Below are positions 1 to 7,834 of a stretch of 64,000 bases of DNA, piece by piece (within the stretch, counting starts at the first letter, position 1; each line of letters opens with the position of its first letter). The position numbers and the translations under genes are program-made. Location of the stretch: positions 613,385 through 677,384 of the forward strand of contig BJOX01000088.1 of assembly GCA_009731375.1 (NCBI GenBank), read 5' to 3'. The DNA is from Paulinella micropora. Lineage: Eukaryota > Cercozoa > Imbricatea > Euglyphida. Below the pieces are notes generated by a model. That model searched no databases and was not told where the DNA came from. It saw nothing but the letters and a program-made list of their open reading frames with translations.

Positions 1-1338
1 GGTGTCGGGCACGAGTTCATACCGTGAAAAGGTTATACCGCTTGCTTTGAATCGCCCATCAGAACGTGCCCGGTTTACCATGCGCAGTAGCTTGCAGGGA
101 AGTAGGGTTTGCAGCAGGCGCGCACTGGCAGCGAGAGCATGCTGGGTCGGCAGAGTCCCCGGGGGGTCTGCCTTCAGCATGTTTGTGACATAAGCGCTGG
201 GTGACCAGAGTATGTGCGGAAAAAGAAGAAAAATTTGGCGCAGTGCTTGTGTGATGCGTGGAAGGTCCAATTCGAGGGTAGTGAGCTGAAGCTGGGAGGC
301 ATGCTTGTTTAGGTTAAGCTGAAGGAACACCAAAAGAAGTCCCAGATTGCTGGCCACACACAAACTCGCCGAAGACTTGGCCTCTTTTTGCCAGATTTCC
401 TGGAAAGTACTCTCGCGAAATAATTTGAGCAGCTGGCAGCGTCTGACAAAATTCGTGCGTTGACACTCGTTGACAATCCCCGGATCTGCTTGCAGGTTGG
501 GGAACGTGTTACTAAATAGGAGCAGAGCGTGTTCGTCGGGGGGCACTTCAGTAATTGCATGCTTATCCCGCGGGGCCATGCTTGCAGGACGGGCCTTGCG
601 GCTTGCAGGTCGGGCTCGTTTGGCGGGGACTATTTCCGCTGAGCCAGACACCGCTTGAGCTAGCTTGCGGCGGCGCCCCTACTTTTGGGCCTTCGCTGGC
701 AGTGACTCCGTCTCGCCATCCTGCGTTTTCTTGTCCTCCTCTTCTTGCACTTTTTGTTTTCGTTTTTTTGCTGGAGTTGAGCGCGTGCGCTCGGGCCGGG
801 GGATGCACGACTCCGCGTCCCAGCGGGAAAAGATGCTGCTGTCTAGACCCCCCGCGACGGGCATTTGCCAGGGAAGCTCTGCTAGTCCCTGCAACATGTA
901 GGGGCGCAGGAACTCGCACAGGCGTGCAGCCCCTCGTGCCGCGACGCTGCCGATGTAGGCCAGCTTCTCGGACGTCAGGAATTCTTTGAAACACAGGTTA
1001 GCCGAACCGGGCATTATCACGTAATTGTAGGGGTGGTCGACACCCCCCCATCTTTTGGGAACGATGTGGTCAATGTGCCACTTGGGGGCGCCCGGCATGA
1101 AGTAAGGCGCCAGACGCGCCTGCTACTTATTTTTTAGGACCCAGTACCGTGCCTGGAGTGTGCTGACTGAGCGCCGCGCGTTTGCTAGTGACATGGTCCC
1201 CAAGTACACAGGGCGCAGCCCCTGCAGGTGCTTATTGTTCTTTTTCACTGCCAGTTTTTGGAGCTTGACGCACAGCGCCTGTTGTGTTTCCGCCGAGTCT
1301 GCGAGCCGGAAGTCCTCTTCGGTAGGCAGTGCGTCCAT
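1..1338 (-). CDS. HNH-endonuclease-like protein, partial, with two in-frame TAG codons
   Basis: One minus-strand frame stays open from an ATG at 1338 to the window edge (446 codons) apart from two TAG codons at 1125-1123 and 681-679; there is no TAA or TGA. Just after the first TAG lies a WHIDHIVPKRWGG motif followed by DHPYNY, which matches the His-Asn-His nuclease core (paired His-Asp-His, then Asn). HNH proteins cut DNA and are common in viruses and mobile elements. A Lys/Glu-rich linker follows (about residues 195-220), then a roughly 200-residue tail with no family I recognise. The gene is cut by the left edge. The TAGs could be disabling mutations, readthrough sites or sense codons; amino-acid composition looks coding on both sides of each. 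The HNH call is fairly safe; the integrity of the gene is not. Confidence 0.6.
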
Positions 1339-2093
1339 CCTTCTGAGCTTTTCTGCGCCCTTTGCCCTTGTGTGTGTGCGGGGTGTGGGGAGGCGCCCCC
1401 CCCCCCTCTCCCTCCTCCCGTTTCTCAGCTCCCCCGCCCCCCTCCCGCTCCTCAGCTCCCTCCCCCTTTCACCCCCGAGGTGGAGAGGGGGGGGAGCCAG
1501 GACCAGAGCTACTACTGCTACTAAAAAAAAGTTAAATGGTCTTTTTTGTCCTTGTCGGGTAGTCCTGATTGGAGCGGGGGCGAGGGGGGATGTGGTGATG
1601 CCGTGTCAAGTTTGACTCTAAAGTTATCAATTTTGTTTGTATTAAAAACAGGAAGAAAAAAAAAGAGACTTCTTCTTCCCCGACGACGCGAGCTGGTTTT
1701 GCGTTGGGGAACTCTTGTACATATACGTGCAAAATGGAGATTCTCGGGGTGTGTTTGCCGTTGTCGAATGTTTTAGATGAAACTCGTTACTACTACTACT
1801 ATCAGCATTAGCAAATCCGAGCGTTGTGAAATACTCTCCATTCCATTTCAATTTATACCTAGGGAAGAGACTTTGCAAAGCCCCCTGCAGCTTTTGTTGC
1901 ATTAATCTAACTATATATATATTCAAACCTTTCCCCCCCCCCCCCCGGGGGGGGGGGCGCCGCCCTCCCCTCTCCCCCCTCTCCCTCTGCCCCAGCGCGA
2001 GGTCTAGCCTCAAAAAGAAATTAAACAAGAAAGAATGTTTGCGCAAGCAATGGAGCCGAGACCCGGGCGGCCAAGAGACGGCGCCTGGATAAA
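1339..2093. other. Intergenic stretch, C/G-rich, with a TATA-like run
   Basis: No convincing gene is visible. The stretch contains C-rich low-complexity DNA (about 1396-1480) and a C14 run directly followed by a G11 run (1933-1957), which can fold on itself. An ATATATATAT run at about 1912-1921 lies some 175 bases upstream of the plus-strand gene starting at 2094 and could be its promoter. Confidence 0.5.
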
Positions 2094-2802
2094 ATGTCAC
2101 AGCCGGACTCGTGCGTGCCTGGAGGAGGAGGAGGAGGAGGAGGAGGAGTAGGAGTCGGCGACAGACTCTGCACCTCGGTGGCAGCTCGTGTACTGGCAGG
2201 CGACGCTACTGTGTATGCTCGGCTCGGCGCGGATACGTACTGGTCGGTGCTTGACATGGTCGTGGCAGTGCACCGCTGCCCCGACGGCCCGCAGCCGTGG
2301 CCCGGCGTGAGCCCGACAGAATTTTGGCGAGTGGAGCAAGCAGCCGCGGCAGGCCACTTGGCGGTCCGCGTGGTAGCCACGCTGCTGCCGCTCGTCGTGA
2401 CACAGATCTGCAGGGACTATCTTGCGCCCGCGCCCGTGGACGACATTGACGCGAAGGCGTGGCTTGCACTAGCCCTGGAGGGACGGCGGAAACTCTACAA
2501 ACTCACGGGCATGCCAGCTATGGCGCCACGGCCTCTTTTCCGCTACGAACTGAGCGACGACGAGAAAGAATTGTGGGGCGACGAGTGTGCTCTGAAGCGG
2601 AGCCTAGACAACGCTCTGACGCTGCCCTACCGTTCTCCCGTGCTCAAAAACATGGTAGCGCCAGGGACGTGGCAGAGCTTGCGGGCACAGCACGAGCAGA
2701 GAGTGCCAGCATTTGCAAGAACAGGCGGCCGTCCACAACCAACGGCTGGCTCGATTCCGTAAGGCCGTCGAGTCGCTAGTACGCCGCGAGCTCTGAGCGC
2801 TC
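2094..2802 (+). CDS. Unknown protein with a Gly run near the N terminus, frameshifted near the C terminus
   Basis: The ORF starts at ATG 2094, right after GGATAAA. It encodes an N-terminal Gly tract from GGA repeats, then about 190 residues of globular-looking sequence with no recognised family. The opening frame stops at TAA 2760. From about 2700 the neighbouring frame gives a much more protein-like helical tail (…AVHNQRLARFRKAVESL…) that ends at TGA 2800-2802, so one extra base near 2700 probably breaks the gene. Full length would be about 235 aa. It converges on the gene at 2983. I do not recognise it. Confidence 0.5.
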
Positions 2803-2955
2803 CCGAAGCGTTCGGCGGATCATTGCGAGAAAAGTTGTTTTTTAATTAGAAAAAAAAAGCCGAACGTGTTTTTCTGGCCCTTGGCCTGGTAGTTTTTGTC
2901 GCCTCGATTAAAAGACAAAAAAAAAATACAATAAAACCCAAGAGGGAAAAAAAAG
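2803..2955. other. Convergent intergenic region with A/T-rich 3' elements
   Basis: The stretch holds no gene. It contains TTTTTTAATTAGAAAAAAAA at about 2840-2860 and further A-runs. A very similar AAAGTT…TTTTTTAATTTTAAAAAAA block follows the gene ending at 5241, suggesting a shared 3'-end or polyadenylation element within the island. Confidence 0.4.
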
Positions 2956-2980
2956 ACTTTTCCCTGGCGCAGGGAAAAGT
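2956..2980. terminator. Perfect 11-bp hairpin between convergent genes
   Basis: ACTTTTCCCTG at 2956-2966 pairs perfectly with CAGGGAAAAGT at 2970-2980 around a 3-base loop. It lies two bases beyond the stop of the minus-strand gene at 2983 and between two convergent genes, so a role in 3'-end formation is plausible. Function is inferred from position only. Confidence 0.55.
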
Positions 2981-2982
2981 TT

Positions 2983-3821
2983 CTACGCTAAGATGGTCGA
3001 TGTGCTTGGGGGAGTTTTTTGCTTACCTTCCAGCCCCTCGCGACGCGCGCGGGCTGCACGGAGTTTGAGAGCGCGCCGATCGCGTTGAGCGCGCAGCTCC
3101 TTGAGTTTGCGGAGGACTTGGATGTGTTGGCGGATCTTGTGCATGAACATGGTTTCGGCGAGGAATCCCGCCAGCTTGCTGGAGCAGACCTCTTCGACGA
3201 GCCGGGGCTCGGCGCGGGGGCGCCTCGTGGCCACCTGGCGGTGGCGGAAGCTTTCGGGAGGGAGTTCCTGGCGGAGGTACGCGTCATCGGTGAGGGGGGC
3301 TTCGTCGTCATCGGAGTCACGCCGCCGCCGCGGCCGGCCGCGCCGACCGCGGTAGATCTGGCGGAGCATGGGGCTGGGCATAAAAAGAATTTCTCGTCTG
3401 ACGTAATTGAAGTCAAGCCAGGGTTTGGCTTGAAGCATGCCATAGAATATCAGCGTGGCTCGCTGATCAAGCTCGTCTACGTGCGAGAGAAATTCGTGTT
3501 GGACGATGCGGTGGAAGGCTTGGCACACGCGCGCAAGCAGGGCGGCCTGTCGGTAGTAACGGCGCGGGGCGCGACCTCCCCAGACAACGCCCTGCTAGGC
3601 CCGGCACCTAACAGTGCGAGCGCGATCTGGCGCAGCAGGGGTGCGCACAGGATGCGTTCCAAGGTAACGGGCGGCCTTTCGCTGATTCTGCGGAGCTGGG
3701 CCAACTGGCGCTCGAGATCTTCTCGTGCCAGCCGGCGCCTTTTTGAAGGGGGGGCAGGCTGCCCGCCTGCAGCCTGTGCTAGTGAGCTGGGCAGTTCTCC
3801 TGGTGTGGTCCGGCAGGGCAT
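2983..3821 (-). CDS. Unknown basic, Arg-rich protein with an internal frameshift
   Basis: The start is ATG 3821, with CATAAAAG about 25 bases upstream as a possible TATA element. The first part (to about 3600) is helical and contains KRRRLAREDLERQLAQLRR; the second part is in another frame and continues through an Arg-rich patch (RGRRGRPRRRR) followed by SDDDEAP and a Lys/Arg-rich C-terminal helix, ending at TAG 2983. The change of frame near 3600 looks like one missing base. Total length would be about 275 aa. The two basic patches suggest nucleic-acid binding or a nuclear localisation signal, but no family is recognised. Confidence 0.5.
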
Positions 3822-3844
3822 GTGCGCGCTTTGATTTTTTTTTG

Positions 3845-3851
3845 TCTTTTA
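3845..3851 (-). promoter_or_regulatory. TATA-like element
   Basis: On the minus strand CATAAAAG lies about 25-30 bases upstream of the ATG at 3821. A near-identical CATAAAAAC lies about 20 bases upstream of the ATG at 6847, which suggests a shared promoter motif for island genes. Confidence 0.35.
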
Positions 3852-4045
3852 TGTGTGTGTGCTACCCCTGGCGTTAGCGCTCGGTTTTTCTTTTTGTGCT
3901 TCATATCTTGCCAAACAAGTCTCCTTGCCGGGAAAAGTGCATCTAGGCGAGAGGGAGAGAGAGGGGGGGCACCCCGCCCCCCTCCGCGCTTCTCCACCCA
4001 CCCAACCAACTCCCCCTCCTTTTTTTCGCCTCGTTCCGAGTAAAA

Positions 4046-4518
4046 ATGAACATACAAGTTCAGTGCGGCGCTTGTACGGGGGCCTGCATCGTCAGTCCGA
4101 CAGAGCTGAGAGTGTGCCCACAATGCCGCGAACCCCGGCTCTACCTGTGCACGCGCAAGAGGTGCTTGGCGGAGTATGCTTCGAGTGCGGCATCGACACG
4201 AGACCACACATGTGTCTCTCCAAGTGCCTGAATGGCTGTATCATCACCGGCGAAGGCGGCGCCGGCGCTAGTAACTCGCGAGCGCCGCGCGGCCTTCGTC
4301 GGGCCTCCGGCCAGCCCGCGCCGGCTAGCAAAGGCAAGGCCGCGGCGCGGGCTAGCAAAGGCAAGGCCGCGGCGCGGGCTAGCAAAGGCAAGGCCGCTGC
4401 GCCGGCTAGCAAAGGCAAGGCCGCTGCGCTGGCTGACAGGGGCTTGCTGTCGTGGATACGACAGCAGGCCCCAGCCAGCACTGGCGCAGCGGCCCCGCCC
4501 AAAGAAAAAGAAAAATAA
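4046..4518 (+). CDS. Cys-rich zinc-binding protein with an Ala/Lys repeat tail, frameshifted
   Basis: ATG 4046 opens a Cys-rich domain with the pairs CGAC and CPQC, then CTRKRC. That frame ends at 4231, but from about 4160 the adjacent frame continues the pattern with CFEC, MCLSKC and NGC, and runs to TAA 4518, so one base is probably missing near 4160. The paired cysteines imply at least two structural zinc sites. The C-terminal third is four copies of a 9-residue ASKGKAAA(R/P) unit followed by a Lys-rich end, resembling the tails of histone H1-like DNA-binding proteins. A role in viral transcription or DNA packaging is possible; no specific family is recognised. Confidence 0.5.
4323..4431 (+). 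repeat. 27-bp coding tandem repeat, 4 copies
   Basis: A 27-bp unit starting GCTAGCAAAGGCAAGGCCG is repeated four times with few changes. It encodes the 9-residue Ala/Ser/Lys/Gly repeat in the tail of the zinc-binding protein. Confidence 0.85.
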
Positions 4519-4653
4519 AAATACGAATGTATTGGGGTCTCGACAGGGATTCGCGCCCGCTGTTACTTTCCCGGTCTACACTTTATAACCCACACAAGGC
4601 TTCGCGCCGGCCTTATCTCGCGTGCGCCACAGGCCCGCGGCCTTGACCGGTAT

Positions 4654-4655
<2 letters not shown>

Positions 4656-4685
<30 letters not shown>
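4656..4685. repeat. (CA)n microsatellite
   Basis: This is about 15 CA units in the intergenic stretch 4519-4959, which otherwise shows no gene. A 10-base assembly gap at 4883-4892 is followed by a G-run and a GA/GC-rich stretch. Confidence 0.9.
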
Positions 4686-4688
<3 letters not shown>

Positions 4689-4959
4689 ACTCTTGTTTAG
4701 ATAGAGCACGTCAACGACAACCGTGCGGTTCCGAGACCAGGTCTTAAAGAAAAATACACTTTCTCGGCGTTTCCGCCCCTGCTAAGACAAAGCCCGGAAC
4801 TAAATCGCTGCATATGTGGCCTCGCCGGTTTCTGGAGCATCTTTCTTTGGGGGAGACACGGAGAAGGGGGGCAGACGCGGAGNNNNNNNNNNGGGGGGGG
4901 GGGGGAGAGAGAGAGAGAGCGCGCGCGAGAAGTCAAGAAAGAGAAAGCTGCGAAATTAA

Positions 4960-5241
4960 ATGACCGCTTGTTTCATTATGCAAGCCATGGAGTCTCCTGG
5001 CCAGCTGCTTCCGGTCAAGAGCGTTAAAGCGGACTTAAACATTCGCAGCTTTCTGGAAGCGCAAACACATTTCAACGCAGTCCTTGTCCAGCAATGCCAG
5101 ACAATGATCGTGTCGTTTAACATACTTGAACAACAGATGGCACAGCGTCTGCGGCGGCTGGAATTGCGCTTCGCAGACATAGAAATGCTGCTAGCCCCGC
5201 ATGAAAGCCTTCCCGCTGCGAGCTCTGAGTGCTCCGAGTGA
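4960..5241 (+). CDS. Small unknown helical protein (93 aa)
   Basis: ATG 4960 follows GAAATTAA directly and the ORF ends at TGA 5239-5241. The middle (about residues 30-80) is strongly helical with regular hydrophobic spacing (…NILEQQMAQRLRRLELRF…), suggesting a coiled coil or oligomerisation helix. It is intact and converges on the heliorhodopsin gene 70 bases away, with an A/T-rich 3' element between them. No family is recognised. Confidence 0.5.
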   Translation: MTACFIMQAMESPGQLLPVKSVKADLNIRSFLEAQTHFNAVLVQQCQTMIVSFNILEQQMAQRLRRLELRFADIEMLLAPHESLPAASSECSE

Positions 5242-5311
5242 AAGGCGAATAGCGGAAAGTTTTGTTTTTTAATTTTAAAAAAAGCAGTGGTACTGTCTAC
5301 CTCCCAGCGCG

Positions 5312-6544
5312 CTAGTGTCCAGCGGCAGCGGGCTGGGGAAGCCAGTCGGTTGATTGGTTTTTGAGCGACAGGAGCGCTAGGGCAGTGAGGGCCATCTTGC
5401 TGCTAAGGCTCAAGCAGCAGTAGCCAATTTCAGCGTACGGGTGAGGACTAAAGCTCTGAGCCGAGCTCTCGCTGCTCAGAAAAGGCGGAGACTTCAGACA
5501 GGCAACACAGACGGCCTCCCAGAAACCAAAGCTGGCAAAGAAAACAGACTCTAGCCCAATGGCAAGACTGATGATAAGCTTGACCCTGCCGGGGTCGGCT
5601 TCGGCGGGGATTTCGAGGCTAGCCACGACCCCCCTGGCGGCAATCCACAGGGGCAGGAACGACAGAACGAACAGTAGCCACGAAAGGGCCCAGCACGCCA
5701 GTGTCAGGGGCCGCAGCGCCAACCCCTGTGGAGTGTTGGGCTTGGCCTTTGCTTCGCTTGTGTCTTCCTTTCGCATATGAGTTGTCCGGAGAGATTCGAA
5801 TACATCAGTCGATGAGGGCCTGCCCCTTGCTGGTGGTTTGGCAGAGAGTAGCCCGGTTAACTCAGGCCCTTTTTCAGTCTCTCCCTGCAGGTCTGGTGTA
5901 GATCCGCTGGGAGAGGACCGTTCTGGCAGGCATACGGGTCCTGCAACCCAATAGCGCCAGGCGAGCAAGGGGGCAAGTCCCCCGACCCAGATCATGAGGT
6001 TGCAGAGTACAAACGAGACTGCTAACGCCGCCACCGAGCGCTCTCCCGCCAGCAGCTGCAGCTGTAACAGCATCAAGGGTGCAGTGATTGAGTATTCTAG
6101 CCAGCGGGCTGCCTGGGGATACCAGCGGAGCGCCGAGTTACAACGGCTGTCCGAGAGGCAGCACTGCCCTAAAAAAAGGCCACATTGGACCAAGTGACCT
6201 ACTGCAGTGAGGGAATGGAAGGCCACCGACAGACCCCATAGCGAAACGCCGGGACCGATACTTGTGAGCTCTAGCCAGCCGGCCGCCCGGGTCTGCGCGG
6301 CGTTGCCGAGCCCCTCCTCGCGCGGGAGGCCAACTCTTAAGGTCACGATGGAGGTCTGAGCCTTCAGGTCCTTGGCAAAGTCTAGTGGGCCTGCCACCTG
6401 GACGATGGCAAGCACCAAGTGGGCCGCAAAAGCAAAGATATTGAGCCCAAGGACAACAAGCCACGAGCAAAGCCCGGCTGAACTTCCCACTGCTGGTGTT
6501 GTGCCAGCACCAGTATTGTTGCGTCGTTTTCGACGCGGGGGCAT
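5312..6544 (-). CDS. Heliorhodopsin
   Basis: This is an intact 410-aa membrane protein starting at ATG 6544. Seven hydrophobic segments lie at about residues 24-52, 97-123, 141-167, 169-198, 278-304, 320-350 and 370-395. Segment 3 carries RWLEYSITAPLM, the heliorhodopsin signature with counterion Glu150. Segment 7 carries CLSLSSKMAL, with Lys383 placed as the retinal Schiff-base lysine. His42 in segment 1 and His110 in segment 2 correspond in position to the two conserved heliorhodopsin histidines. Heliorhodopsins are retinal-binding photoreceptors with inverted topology; some from algal viruses conduct ions. The protein is longer than the usual 250-300 aa because of a basic N terminus and a roughly 75-residue hydrophilic insert between segments 4 and 5. 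It ends at TAG 5312, with a second TAG five codons on. Identification rests on motif and topology reading, not on alignment. Confidence 0.82.
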   Translation of the reverse strand: MPPRRKRRNNTGAGTTPAVGSSAGLCSWLVVLGLNIFAFAAHLVLAIVQVAGPLDFAKDLKAQTSIVTLRVGLPREEGLGNAAQTRAAGWLELTSIGPGVSLWGLSVAFHSLTAVGHLVQCGLFLGQCCLSDSRCNSALRWYPQAARWLEYSITAPLMLLQLQLLAGERSVAALAVSFVLCNLMIWVGGLAPLLAWRYWVAGPVCLPERSSPSGSTPDLQGETEKGPELTGLLSAKPPARGRPSSTDVFESLRTTHMRKEDTSEAKAKPNTPQGLALRPLTLACWALSWLLFVLSFLPLWIAARGVVASLEIPAEADPGRVKLIISLAIGLESVFFASFGFWEAVCVACLKSPPFLSSESSAQSFSPHPYAEIGYCCLSLSSKMALTALALLSLKNQSTDWLPQPAAAGH

Positions 6545-6550
6545 TGTGTG

Positions 6551-6560
6551 TTATATATAC
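6551..6560 (-). promoter_or_regulatory. TATA box of the heliorhodopsin gene
   Basis: On the minus strand GTATATATAA ends about six bases before the ATG at 6544. This is a strong TATA-type element very close to the start codon, implying a short leader. The next gene runs divergently from 6847. Confidence 0.5.
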
Positions 6561-6660
6561 ACGGGTTTTAAAGCAAGACGCACTCCCCAACTCCGCTGGA
6601 GCGGAGTTGGCAGAGGGGCTGAGGCGGGGGAAGGGGACAGGGGGGGGGGGGGGGGGGGGG

Positions 6661-6810
6661 NNNNNNNNNNNNNNNNNNNNNNNNNNNNNNNNNNNNNNNN
6701 NNNNNNNNNNNNNNNNNNNNNNNNNNNNNNNNNNNNNNNNNNNNNNNNNNNNNNNNNNNNNNNNNNNNNNNNNNNNNNNNNNNNNNNNNNNNNNNNNNNN
6801 NNNNNNNNNN
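6661..6810. other. Assembly gap (150 N) after a poly-G run
   Basis: A run of about 20 G precedes 150 unknown bases in the divergent intergenic region. Promoter sequence for the two flanking genes may be missing here. Confidence 0.95.
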
Positions 6811-6846
6811 CCAGCGCTGGCATAAAAACTCGTGCAAGAAAGGAAG

Positions 6847-7425
6847 ATGGAGCTGGATCAATATAGGCGTGAGATGAAGGAAAGAGAGGCGCTCCTAAAC
6901 AAAATGGCAGCTGAGCAAGGCGCGATCGACGACTATGAAAAAGAGTGGCAGACCGAACAGATGTGCAGACATGAAAGTACAGCAGCTCTACGCGAGTGGG
7001 AAGAGGGCCAGCTTGAACAATGGGGAGGACATGCTGCCGGGGGGCATGCCGCCCCCCGAACGCCTGTCCAAAACTGTCCTGCCCCAACGCTACCTGCCAG
7101 AAACCTTCCTGCTCCCTTGCCAGCCCAGCCGGGGCGTGCTGCAACCCCGGCTGGGCTGGCCGCCCAGCAAGGGCCTCAAGTCCGCGCCAGCGCTGTGGAG
7201 CTGAAGCTGGAGTTTGAACGAGCCATGACAGACTTTACAGTGCATGGTCGTGAGGCGGCGGCGACGGAGCGCCTGAATCTGGCGGGCATATCCTGGGACA
7301 TGGCGGCGCGATGGGCGGTACAAGGCGGGCAAGTGACTGCGGAGGAATTTCGCGAGAACCTGTTGCTAGAGGGAACCAGGTGGGACCTGGAGAAAGAGAG
7401 ATGGGTATGGGGAAACGGCCGGTAA
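6847..7425 (+). CDS. Unknown protein with an N-terminal coiled coil and Pro/Ala-rich linker
   Basis: I chose ATG 6847 (MELDQYRREMKEREALL) rather than the upstream GTG; a CATAAAAAC element sits about 20 bases before it. Residues 1-60 form a charged coiled coil, residues 65-115 are Ala/Pro/Gly-rich (likely a flexible linker), and the last 75 residues are helical with an acidic, Trp-containing end. The ORF is intact, about 192 aa, and ends at TAA 7425. No family is recognised. A strong hairpin lies about 100 bases downstream. Confidence 0.5.
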   Translation: MELDQYRREMKEREALLNKMAAEQGAIDDYEKEWQTEQMCRHESTAALREWEEGQLEQWGGHAAGGHAAPRTPVQNCPAPTLPARNLPAPLPAQPGRAATPAGLAAQQGPQVRASAVELKLEFERAMTDFTVHGREAAATERLNLAGISWDMAARWAVQGGQVTAEEFRENLLLEGTRWDLEKERWVWGNGR

Positions 7426-7529
7426 CGCCAAGCCGAAGCTCTCGCCTAGTCTCCCCCCCCCCCCCCCCCCCCCCCCCCCCCGCACCCCCCNNNNNNNNNN
7501 CCTCCCCTTTTTTCTCTCTCGTCCCTCTT

Positions 7530-7565
7530 CCCTGCCCGGCCCCGCAAAGTCGGGGCCGGGCAGGG
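7530..7565 (+). terminator. Perfect 15-bp GC-rich hairpin
   Basis: CCCTGCCCGGCCCCG (7530-7544) pairs without mismatch with CGGGGCCGGGCAGGG (7551-7565) across a 6-base loop, followed by an A-rich stretch. It lies downstream of the gene ending at 7425 and before the next plus-strand gene. Chance formation of a 15-bp perfect stem is very unlikely. A role in 3'-end formation is inferred. A 10-base gap (7491-7500) lies in the C-run just before it. Confidence 0.6.
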
Positions 7566-7651
7566 TTAGTAAAGAAATCACAAAATTAAAAGAAATTAAA
7601 AAAGATAAAACCCTATTGACTGTTCTTTGTATACGAACAAGGGGAAAAAAG

Positions 7652-7831
7652 ATGGCACTGCAGAGGCAAGCTTCCGGCCCAGCAAGGTCCAGCCAGGGCC
7701 CTGCCTGGCCCCCCTTGAAAGAAGAGAAGGTGCCAGCTGGTTGGGATGGACCGGCGGCCCTTGCTACTAGTAGGCCGGTAATGCAAGGTACATGCCCAGG
7801 GCTGTGCAACGATTTGGTGCTGAAGGGCTGA
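7652..7831 (+). CDS. Small hypothetical protein (59 aa)
   Basis: ATG 7652 follows GGGGAAAAAAG. The ORF is Pro/Ala-rich and ends at TGA 7829. The ATG of the next gene (7835) is in the same frame, one codon after this stop, so this could also be the start of that gene interrupted by TGA. Weak evidence. Confidence 0.3.
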   Translation: MALQRQASGPARSSQGPAWPPLKEEKVPAGWDGPAALATSRPVMQGTCPGLCNDLVLKG

Positions 7832-7834
7832 AGC

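Noticed and set aside
563-994. Plus- and minus-strand frames overlapping the HNH gene
   Set aside because: They conflict with the frame carrying the HNH motif and show no motif of their own.
3019-3834. 271-codon plus-strand frame opposite the 2983-3821 gene
   Set aside because: It is the antisense of a better minus-strand frame in GC-rich DNA, where shadow frames stay open easily.
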